Of a stretch of DNA of 64,000 nt, positions 36,001 through 48,000 are shown one piece after another. The position numbers and the translations under genes are program-made. Under the pieces are notes generated by a model, which was given only the letters and a program-made list of their open reading frames with translations, was not told the DNA's origin and made no database searches. The stretch lies in NCBI RefSeq assembly GCF_040954835.1, contig NC_090698.1, positions 39,857,501 through 39,921,500 on the forward strand, in the 5' to 3' direction. Every line of letters starts with the position of its first letter. Positions within the stretch are counted from its first letter, which is position 1. This DNA comes from Lepisosteus oculatus (lineage: Eukaryota; Chordata; Actinopteri; Semionotiformes; Lepisosteidae).

Positions 36001-39000
36001 TCATCATGCAAGAAAGCCATGGTTCTCTAGAGTCTAATCACTCCTGTCCAGATGAACCTTGGACCTCACCATTAATAGTCCATAAAATGACTTCCATAAA
36101 GGTGACATATGGTGAATCATTGATAAACGGGACTTTACTGCTAGTAAGTCTCAGTCTACTGGTGCCAAGCAAGGTTCCTTTCTGTGTTTTTCCATTGTGA
36201 TTTTCAGCAGACTTATACATTCATCAAGTTAAATCACCAGATGAACTATGCCTAATCAACTTAAGAGGTGATTCTGTACATATTGTAACGCAACGGGGGC
36301 TCAGGCGGGCACCCTTGCCGCATCTGGTCGGCCCCATCCCGACTGGAGGCTCGAACCCGGGACTCCCGCGTCTCTCTGCAGCGACCTAGCCCCGTGAGCT
36401 AAAGAGAGATCTCTCTACAGCCCAGTAGCTGTAGTCCTGCTATCACAGGGAAGGGCGGTGACGTCACCTGCTCTGGTACGCCGGCTCTTACACAGTGCCT
36501 GTCGGCCATAAGCGTTACACTCTCCACCACTTAAATCGCCGTCCCTGGCGAAGGGCTATCCCACCCCGCTCTGACACCAATGTAACGCAACGGGGGCTCA
36601 GGCGGGCGCCCTTGCCGCATCTGGTCGGCCCCATCCCGACTGGAGGCTCGAACCCGGGACTCCCGCGTCTCTCTGCAGCGACCTAGCCCCGTGAGCTAAA
36701 GAGAAATCTCTCTACAGCCCAGTAGCTGTAGTCCTGCTATCACAGGGAAGGGCGGTGACGTCACCTGCTCTGGTACGCCGGCTCTTACACAGTGCCTGTC
36801 GGCCGTAAGCGTTACAATATGAAACAGTCAAAGACACTCAAGAGTATCAGAATCCCAGACTCAATTAATCAAAATAAGGACAAAACATGTAATCAGTATC
36901 CATAAATCTGTAAACTATTTTCACGAAAAGCATGCATGTTTATTCTAATGCTCAGTTTACTGTACATTTAACATTCTTAGTGCATTATATTATTTTTTAT
37001 AAATCCCCCTTTGTAAAGGAAGCTCAAATAAAGCACAAGCCTGCACTTATATGGATTCACCTTCTTTTCAGTGAGTTCCCAGTGAAATTCTATTACAACC
37101 ATAACCATTTCTGCAAATCAAATCTCTTTGTAGCTTCTTACCTGGAGCTGCTGCTGTCATTTCACAATAGGAAAAGGCAAATATACATTTTAGTGACTTG
37201 GGCTCAAGACTGTGGTGAACAATTCCCTGAAAGATCTAAAACAAAGCAGTAAAATAATTACATTCATTCATTTTAATTTCTGGACATAGAATTGCAATAA
37301 TTACAAAAATGGGGAAGTGATTTAAAAAAGATGTAATACACCAGTGAAGCATATAAGGCACAGTAAGAAAACAAACCGTGGTCAGCAGTTGAATAAATAC
37401 CTTTTTAGCTTCCTCTTCTTTTGCATACGTCAAACAGAACTGAAAGACTCGCAGGTCTTTGCAGTAAATAACAAGCTTTGATGGGCTCTTGTTCTTTACT
37501 TGGCCACCAATTACCAGCTTTTTCTTTTCATCATTCACTGAAAAAAGACAAGGGCACAAAGTGAAGCTCAGATTTCCTTCATTAGGAAATCATGAAACTC
37601 CTGAAAAAATGATTCAGCCTTTAACTATGCTCAAAATCACTGAAACGTTTTGATATAGTATACACCCATCTCTTGATTTACAGCTGTAATTTGTCCCTTG
37701 AAAACTATTCATAAGGTGAAAATTTGTAAAAACAAAATGCTCATTACCTTACACATAAAACCATTACCACCATTACTTGGATTAAACCAATGAGCGAAAT
37801 CGTCAGAATACGAACCCCTTTGCTTTTTTGTAATTATTATTTACCCTAGTAAAGTAGATCAAATGTACAACAATTCTAAGAAAACAGATGCACCAAAAAC
37901 CCGTGTTGTGAAAGCTTATGCTATGAAAAGGACAAAGGACATGTCTTCATTGTAGTGAAAAACACTGTAACAAAGAAGAACAGGTAATGACAAGCTTGCT
38001 TTGTTATAGCAAAACATATGAATGTTTGTAAACTCGGGGTGGGTGTTTTGAGTTTTAAGCAGGTAAAAATTACATCTGCCAATAATAAGAAGGACCAAAG
38101 CATTAAATGGATAGACATAAGTAATGATTTTGGGCAACATTTAGACAGACCTCCATATATTTGGTCCACACATGTCAGAGGGATGTCGTTTTCTCCATAA
38201 AGTTTATTCTTGAAGAGCTGAGGCTAGAAAATAAAATTATATTTGATATTATCCACTTTTTACCTAAACATTGAGAGAAAAAACTAATTACAAAAAGCAT
38301 CCATTTGGCTCTCAACCTCTAAGAAGAACCCCTGAGAAGAAAAGAAATGCTATTAGAATCTCTAGCATGGTGGTGCATGCTCTCATTTACAACTCACTGT
38401 AATCACTGTGGGCTTGCCTTTCATTTTATAGTGTTTTCAGACACACTTCAAACTTTACCAAACCACAGAGGGAGGAAAGTGAAGTCTGTCCTCAAACCCC
38501 ATTTCCCAGATGTGCCACCTTTTCATCGACAGAAAAATTACGTCAGAATCTTTGTTCTCAGAAGAAAATCAGTCAGAGCAATCTCACTTAACTACCCGCT
38601 GTGGCGCTGTGGTGAAGTCTATCACAGTGGACTCAGGAACTGTTGGCTCTTTTTTATGTTCTGCATTTTATTTGGTACAAACTATAACTCTTTTGTCAGG
38701 TTCCTTAAACTCCCAAAAATAGTAAAGCAAGCCAGCCTTTCCAAAAGTTGACAGAAAAGGAACCTGTGAGATTTACTAAGTTTCTGTGCTCAATTACAGA
38801 ACTATGACATGTCAATGACCCAACCATGTCAAAATTAGAATTTAATCCTGTTCTATTCAGCTGCAGCAAAAATTATAGTACTAAAATAGAAGGCTTCAAT
38901 TCACACTACACTGTTGAGATGCTGACAGGAAACAAGAAGTCACAGAAATTAATTATATTTATTTATAAATGCTGTGTATCCACAGCAAAACAAATGGGTC

Positions 39001-42000
39001 TAGAGAGTAGCAGCTTCGTTGACCATTTGAGGAACCAGAAAATCCACATCCTGTCTGCTTTGGCTGAACGTAGAACATTATTCATTAAAATAGAAATTAA
39101 GCCCCTTAGAGCTGATATTTCAGCTAAAGAATAGTTAGTTCTGTTATTTTTTTGTTGTACACTGTAAATATGCATAAAGCTTGCATTTTAATATTTAAAT
39201 GTTAGATAGGCTATCAACAAGTTAAACAAGTATTAAATACAGTCATGATAATGCATCACCTGATCAAAAGATGTGGCATTGTGTTGTAGGCCCCAGGCTG
39301 CATAAGCTCTCATTATGATTCCTCACCTGTTTTCTGCCCTCATTTGCCAATGAATGAAAATGCTTTTCACATCAGTGGCATTGTTATCAAACGTAAGAAA
39401 AACATGCAAATGTGACATAAATGAATTGCAAGAGCAAAACTGAATTTTAGAATGCTGCAGTATAATCAGTTTATCAAAAGTATGTACTTAGCAAACCTGT
39501 CTTGCTGTCACCCCACCAAAACAGACAAATCCGATTCATACTACTGTCAAGCTGGTCATATCAGATGCTACAAGACTTGCATTGAAATAGGTGCAATTGC
39601 TACATCTCATCTAACAATTACAATGAATAGGCATGACTACACTATTGATATCATCATTGAATCTAGCCAGGATCTTCCCATACAAACAAAGTCATTGGAA
39701 ACCCAAAGTCTGCTCTTTCACAGAAACGCTGCGGCATTATAAGGATGTAATCTCTGATGAGCTAGCAGCTTTTTCGGCAGCAATCAATTGTAAAATCATA
39801 AAATAAAACAAGGTACAGTAGCTAAATAAAATGTCCAACTACTGTAAAACTATTAGCACCACAGTGAAAATGCAAAAGAAGCATGTGTTCTAAGAATACT
39901 CTTAACAAGGTGAAATACTGTACATGTGGTGTATACTGAGACAAAAACACATAACCTGGCAAATCCTTCAGGTACATCAAAATGTATCGCTTCATTCTAC
40001 CGAGTTTGTCACTAGCATCTGCATCCTGTTCCAAAGTTTGCATGTCAAGTTCCTAGGCCACTGTGAAGTTTCTTTTAAAAGGCTCACGAATATCAAAAAC
40101 ACATCATACTGGTAGACTTTAAAGATAAGCAGTTGGTCTTTACTGAGCATTGTCAGCATCAGACACTAATCTACTTCTATTATGCATGTGATTACATCGA
40201 AACAAAAATGTAATATGAGGCACTTCCCGTGGCATGAAAGCTGTCAAGAAGTGGAAGTTTCAGCAGTGTGCGCCATACTGCAACTGAGCTGAACATGTGA
40301 AAGAAATTTTGACACCATGTTTTTGACGATTTTAGTGTGTCAACAGGCCTCCTTTTCCTTCCTCTTAAATGCATAATGGTTCTATAAAATGACCGTTTGC
40401 AACCTTTGCTGGGTTGATAATACATAGGCTTCTAGAGAGATTTTTTCTATTCAGAAGTATGAATGAAGGTGTTTAAAAGAGGTAAAGATTCATTAAAACG
40501 CAAAAATCCATTTTAATTTAACAAATTACCTTTTCTCAGTAATATCCCAATGTAGCAGTAAAAATGACTATTTTATGATGGCCTAATTTAATATTTCCAA
40601 CGGTTGCTTTGTGAAGTTAGTTTTAATGTTCATTTGCATTTTGTAATTAATTGGAAGTAACTGGAGAGTTATGATGTCTCCACAGCCTGCGTTTGCAGAA
40701 TTCAGCACCACAAGCTAGCATATCTTGCAAAACCAATAAGCAAGTTCCGTTAAAACATCGAAACAATTTATAGTCTCTTCTGCAACGCTTTTTCAAAGAA
40801 AATATTTCCTAGTCTGTGACCACTGAGAGCTCTCGATCTGACCTATGCAGAATTTTAAAGGAAGTCATTTTAATTGGAAATGCTGCATTTTACAATGCAT
40901 TTTGTTCTTCACTCAGTATATTTGTACCTCTGAACAAATAACCTTTATTCTATTTATTCTATTGTATTTACATTTATACCCAGCCAATATGGAATCAATA
41001 ACAGTTCCTTTATGGCTCAGGCCACAGGATTAACCCTGTCCTGCACAGAGACATTAAGGAAGTGTAGAGAGCCTCCTCCAACCCCCAACCCATCAACCCT
41101 TTCATATTTTAACACAGTCAAAGCTCCATACTATCTGACAAAAGATTTGGAGTCAGGTACAGGAATGGTGCTTCTGACTGATATCACCCAAATCTGCAGG
41201 TGGCCAGAAACTTGCAGGATTTAAAGTTTCACGAATAACGGAGAGGTTTGGCCGACTAATCCCATTCGTACTCCGGGTGCCACTCTGCAAGTTGTGTGCT
41301 CCCAGTCACAGTCAGCTAGTGACATGACTCAGGCTCAAACTTGGCAACATCTGGGCTATAAAGCTGAGAAATCACTCTAAGCAAGTGCCTTTGCTGGTTG
41401 AGCCACTCAAGTGTCCCGATAACCCTTTATTCTAGGAATACATATACTGTATATACACAAAAGCGGTTTATGAGGAAGTTAACTGAATTGTGATGGCACA
41501 CTCATTTGTACACCTTTTACCAGGACAGTTGTGCAATGGCACATTAATTAATGAAAAGAGAGTTTACAGATAAGAACACAAAGATATTTGATCATATAGG
41601 ATTACCAGCTCTTTTCCTGAAGAGTACTTACCATCTCCTCCATGGGGGTCTCATCACTAACGAAGGAGATCTTGAAGTTGGTGCAGACGAGGGTCCCATA
41701 TACTCCTCGCTGTGATGCATCATCCTGTGTGTACTTCAAGACATGGGTGGCACTGCAGAAAACTACCTCTCCTGCAAGATCAAGAGTGATTGTTAAAAAG
41801 CAATTTAACCCTCATTTTCACTTCTATCTGTTCCCTTCTTTTGGTATTTTGTGTTTCTGTTTGTGAAGCTGAAAAAATGAATACTGTTAGCATCAACATT
41901 AACACAATACCAAATAAAAAAGAGTGTTTAAAACAAACAGAGCACGATTTTCCCATATATTCATCTGCAAAGATTGAAACATGCATCTTACTAAGATTCA

Positions 42001-45000
42001 CACAAAAAATAAGCTTGTATTAAAACACAGGAACACTAACAATGTAACATTTTTCAAATATTTACCTGGCAACAAGTCTGGATGTTTCTCTTTTCTTGAA
42101 GACTCTCTTTCTGGTTTAATTTCCTAGAAAATAAAGAAAAAAATCCTTTAACTCATATTAGTTACCCTGGAAAAGTCAAATGTTGACTCATACGGCTATC
42201 TCTCCTGCTCACTACTCTACATCACATCTAAATCTTAAATACATTCTAATAAGACACTAATGTGACTAACTTCATGTTAATTCATGTTTTCTGAATTAAG
42301 CTTCAAGTCTTAAATCACAAAAGGTTTGAGGTCTGAAATTCAAATTTATAAAAAAAAACACAAAAGGCTGCCTGACTGTACAATGCTTGAGTTTCATTCA
42401 GTCTTACTTTAATATGAATTATTTTGCCTTGCAGGTGAAAAATCTGGGACCTCACAAACCAGACCAAATAGATACAAGTTTAGAAGGACTGTGTAATCCC
42501 ATTCATATTATACATTTCAGTGCCCTATGAGTAATTGCAACGGTTAGTAAAAGATGGTCTTCTATGAAGAACACTATAACGTGTATCATTAGTCAGTTAG
42601 TTAAAAAAAGAATGAAGACAAAATTGAAGGAGGATTAAAATAAGCAGGTGTGAGCCTCTCCGGTACCTGGAAGGAAGACCTCCTGGGCAAAACATGCTGT
42701 TGGAAGTGGTGTTAGTGGGGCCAGTAGGGGACACTCACCCTGTGGCCTGTGTGGGTCATAATGCCCCAGTATAGTGACGAGGACACTATAATGTAAAAAG
42801 GCGCCACCCTTCGGATGAGACATAAAACCGAGGTCCTGACTTTCTGTGGTCATTTCTCCAAAAGAATAGGGGTGTAACCGCAGCATCCTGGCCCAATTTC
42901 CCATTGGCCCTTATCAATCATGGCCTCCTAATAATCCCTATCTAATAAACCCATCCCCATGAGTTCATCACTCTGCTCTCCTCCCCATTGATAGCTGATG
43001 TTTGGTGGGTGTACTGGCTCACTATGGCTGCTGTTGCATCATCCAGGTGGGTGTTGCACATTGGTGGTGGTGAAGGGGAGTCCCCATTACCTGTGATGCC
43101 CTAGGAGTGGAGTATCCAGAAAAGCACTATATAAGTGTAAGGAATTATTATTATAATCCAGAACATTTGTAAAACTACTACATTTGATTTTAGTTTATTC
43201 ATTCTTTCTTGGTGTTATACATATAGCAGAAACCTCAAAAACAGTAGTTCTCAATCCCAGCCAATTTCTTAATCACCTGACAACTGATTTGTCTGTTTAA
43301 GGTCCACATGAAAATGTAGCTTTAGGGTTTTAAAATGTTAAATGGGATGGGCCATTGGTATCAACCACATACTATTTAGTGAATTTCAAAAGTGCCCTCA
43401 TTCAGGTGTGTAAGCTGAAGTGTGGCCAATTAGACTTAAGCATAAAAAACCCCACTGTGGGAATGTCTGATACAGTATGTTGTCATTCCCATCTGTGTTT
43501 ATTCATCATGAATTGGTCACATATTAAGAGCTTTTAAGAGGGACTAAATTTTGATCTCCAATTTGTAGAGATACTGCATGAAGTTCTCAATATTGATATT
43601 TTTGGAAGTAATGTACTTTTTAAACATTTTTTTAGATTTGTACTTAATACTTTATAATGTACTTAGCAGATTACAATAACAAAAAACAAAGTATAACACA
43701 CTATGCTAGTAGAGAAATCTATCAGTGGATTGATTCAATGCACACAAGCAGAGAAGAAACAGATTAAAGAAGTTTATTAATAAATATACTTTAAGGCTGA
43801 GACAATAAAAACCTGGTTAAAGAAATTACTTCCTTATATTTTTTCAAGATACTACATTCCAGAGCCATGAAGCAAACTTTCATTTCTTGGGCATGACATT
43901 AAGAAAAATGTGTATTGGAAACAATACAGTACTGTGCAAAACTGTGAAAGACTCACACAACCATGTCTGAGGCCTAACCACCAAAGAAAAATCAATTCAC
44001 TTCCTAACAGAAAAGTGAAAAAATAGATTCTTACAGGCAGATGGTGGAAGCATCTTTAATGCTCCTTTTTTCAGTTACACAGAAGCAGCTAAAAATATAT
44101 CATTTTAAACAGTCTCTTCTGTGATTTTCACAAAATGCTGCATATACTGTATGTCTACAAGGATTCTAATGAGTCAATATGTGAAGTATTCTTGTGTATA
44201 AGAAGTACCTGAGACATTTGGCTAGAATACCAGATTCACTTTCAAATATCCCAATAAGTGTCAGGTGTCCAGCTTGGAGCAGTCAAAATGATTTGGAAAA
44301 TTTCACTTCACAAACTCTACAAAATCCCTGCAGCCTACAGTTCCAGTGAGCCTGCAGTACAGACAATACAGCCAATGTAATATGTCTATAAGAGAAATGG
44401 TAGGGAGAAGTCAAATCTGACAAGGAAGTGCTGTTTATGTGGTGGAAGAAGTGATTAGAATGGGACCATGCAAAGTGGTTCAGAATTCTCTGAAGAGGCT
44501 GAAAATTAATTTAAACTCCACTGCTGAGAGACATGTAGAGCACTGGGAAAAAGCTAGAGGAAACGTATGAGAAGTGTTCTAATTTTCTAACCATTGTGGC
44601 TGTTCTATTTTTTATATAAAATGACATTCCCCTCAGAAAAACAAATAAAGCTGTTAATTATTACAAGACCCCATGCTTTTAAGCTCCAGATCTTGCAAAA
44701 TCTCATTCAGCCATGCTATCAATTAACTGTCAAGTTGACAAATGGAATCTACTGTACTTTTGTTCATTTCACTCATTACCTTAAAGTCTCTAATTTAATT
44801 AAAAACACATTTCCTTGTTTTATTATTCAGAACAAACGTCAGCGAAGGTGCGCTAATGAAAATCCCCATGCATTGAATACAATCTTGAACATAGTTGGCA
44901 ACAAATCTTTTATCTTTGTAATGGAATCAGAGACAATCATTGATCAGTTTATAAAGGATTCACAGAACTTAGCAATTATACTAATTGACTTAACCTAAGA

Positions 45001-48000
45001 GGATAGAGATGAAAGAAAATGAAGTCTTCATCTCTGCCCATAGTTCAAAGCCATTTGTACAGTTGGATACTGTACAACAGTAAATTACAATTATATTTTC
45101 GATTTAACATCTACATGTAAATTCAATATATTCATTTAAGAATAATAATGCTATAGATAGTGTGCATGCACAAGGTACCATTCAAGACTATGGAAATTCT
45201 TATGTACAAAATATTTTTCACTGTATTCCCTAGATGAATGTCTCTGCATTGCTGGGCCAATCAATACCTTTCTTCTCTTTTATAATGTACAGCAGACACT
45301 TTGAAAATGGCAGTAATTTCAGGCAATGGCAGCCTGAAATGTTCTCCTTTTTTAGGAATGTTATACAACTGCAGTGGTGAACATTTCATCTATCAGGGTA
45401 CATGGATAATGCAAGTTACTTTCTAATTAGATGTAAAATTATGCATTTCCCACAGTTTACATCTTTAAATTTTTTTTAATTAATTTAAAAACATTTAAAA
45501 TATTAGAGTATATGAATACCCAGTCAACACACTGCACTCAGTAAAGCTTTCCACCTACAAGAAGGATATATTTTACTGCAAGCACATTTATAAGACAACT
45601 TAATTAACAATATCTGTACGTTGTTTTTAAATGGGCTGCAGTTTGTTCAGGGGAGCTGATGAGAAGATGTGAGTGAAGAACTGCCAACACTCCCACCAGT
45701 CTCTCTGTACAAACCCTTATATATAATAATTGTAAAGATTTTAAAGGAGGAAATGTTTTTAGTGAATTACAGTGAAAACAAATGAACGATATTAGTCTCT
45801 CATCTTCTCTTTGCACAGAGAACAATATTGTTTGGGATCGACGGATACATTCACATAGTTTCTGTAGGCATTACGAGTACAATATTACACAAAAATCTTT
45901 CATTATAGCTACAACTGACTGCGGAAAACTATGAACGTCATCAGATAACAAGGCTGGGTTTGGGCTCCTGATGTACAGATACTGGAATACAACATATTGT
46001 ATGAAGCCACACAGCAGCTGTAGCCACAGACAGGTCTGATTACGTGCCAAAGTGCAGTTCCAGCTGGACCCTCTCTGAATTGAGCCTACAGTACATTTAC
46101 ACACAACCAGAATAAGAGAGCTGTTTCTCTCAAACACAGAGCCTTATTTTAGCCGTCTAAATGTTTTCTAAAAGAAAAAAACACTCTCCTGAAATCACCA
46201 GCATCTGTTCACCAACAAGAGACCCTTCTTCTAATACGCCAAAAGGAGAAGTTGGGAAAGGCTTGCAGTAAAGCACTATACTAGGATATAAGACATAAGC
46301 AAGTTGTTAAAGCTTGTTATACATCAGCAATTTTTTCTACTGTATTGAGTGCTAATCTGAGCATGGGGCTGTCCTCCTAGAGAAAAAAAGATACAGTGAG
46401 TGCACTTCCTTCCTATCAAACTATTTAAAAACACAACACTTTTGCTGGCCAATACGTTCCAGCTCCTGCAAAGCAGAACCTTTGCCAACTTGACAGCAGC
46501 CAAGATGACAATTTCACCTACAGTAGTTGTAAACTCATTTGTTTTCTTCCAACAAAGTGTTCGTGAAATAACTCATAACAACACACAGAAACATAAAGAA
46601 CAAAATAAATCACAGGCTCCAAGACAATGCTCAAACCACTTCATTGACAAATACAGCTAATATATCAAAAGCACTTTGGTGTTCTTATTAAAGGATGCTT
46701 ATTTTTTAATCTTTATTCACTGTTGAAATCAAGACAAATGAATCAATTTCCTTGAAATGGACATTTTAAGCCAGTATAATTTTTTTTGCAGAAATATAAT
46801 GACAAAATGGAGGAGATTTAATCATATAAAAAATAACCTCCAACTGACAAGATATTCAGGTGCACCGATTCTCAGCGTTCTCAAATTTGTACCGTTCGTA
46901 ATCTTGATACTCTACAGTAAGATCATGCATTAGCAAAAGAAAAGTGTTAATTGGATGCCAAACACATCTAGCAATAAATGTTGAGAGACAAAAAACAAAT
47001 AGTTTCAAAACCACACAGAAAAGTGCATTTTAAGCCATACTTCAAAAAGTATAAGAGTACAAAATGTAAAACTTCACTAAGCACTGAAAAGACAAGCAAA
47101 GCTAAATGCCAACGCATCAAAAAGTTAATTATAAAGTTCTTTACCATGTGTTAGATAATTAAAATCACTGAGGATACAAATTCTATATGAAAATGCGAAA
47201 GAGGCTATTTTTAAAACTACTTTCATTTCTCCTGAGACTGCTGCCTGATAAGACTCATTCAGCTGGAAAATACATTGGGCAAAAGTATCAAGTCCATTAC
47301 TACCATAAATTAAAAAATGAAACTATTAAGTCCTAGAAATCAAAGAGGCTTAATCATTTTAATTATTTTTTCTACCAGACAGATCTTCTAGTGTGCACTC
47401 AGCATATTTCTAATTTCTATATTTCTGTAAGCAATTCAGATTGTTAAATTAAACTTTTTCTTGAAGCTCAGACACGTTTATTTACAGATTTCTCCATTTA
47501 GTGTATCTTCTAGGATTCACGTCTTTAATGAAAGGCATATTAGTAGAAGAGAAGTTGGGAAAGGCTTACAGAAAAGCACAATACTAGGATACACCACATA
47601 AGCAAGTTGTTAAAGCTTGTTATACTGTACATCAGCAATTCTTTCTACTGTATTGAGTGCTAATCTGAGCACGGGGCTGTCCTCCTAGAGAACAAAGATA
47701 CAGTAAGTGCACTTCTTTCCTATTACACTATTTAAAAACACATTACTTTTGCTGGCCAATACTTGCCAGTAAGTTAGAGTTTGGCTGTCTTTGCAAATAT
47801 TATGGGTCCTAGCAATACAAGCACATAACTGTAAATAAAGAATATCGAGAGAAAAGATAAAAGTTTCAGTGCTTTAATTGCCCCCTGTTTACCTAAACTA
47901 AAAAATTATTACAGGCAAAATAAAATATTTTTACACATCTTATTTCCAACTAAAACAAAGTTGACACACTTGAATGAAACTTAATATTAGTACGAAATTA

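Larger units (their letters stand above)
36284..36816 (-). mobile_element. Miniature LTR element (TRIM-like)
   Basis: Two direct repeats of exactly 236 bp (36,284-36,519 and 36,581-36,816) differ at three positions. Each begins TG and ends CA. They flank a 61-bp internal segment. On the minus strand the internal part starts TTGGTGTCAGAGCGGGGTGG, which looks like a primer binding site, and ends AGTGGTGGAGAG, a purine-rich tract just before the second LTR. The outer flanks are both ATAT, a possible 4-bp target-site duplication. No coding capacity exists. The GC- and CpG-rich unit stands out from its AT-rich surroundings. Confidence 0.8.

Noticed and set aside
36495-36686. Plus-strand ORF in the GC-rich island
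   Set aside because: It spans the junction of the mini-LTR element and has no homology.
36284-36816. DNA transposon with 12-bp terminal inverted repeats (ATATTGTAACGC)
   Set aside because: The inverted ends are short, and two complete direct repeats with a PBS-like and a purine tract fit an LTR element better; part of the apparent inverted repeat is the ATAT target duplication.
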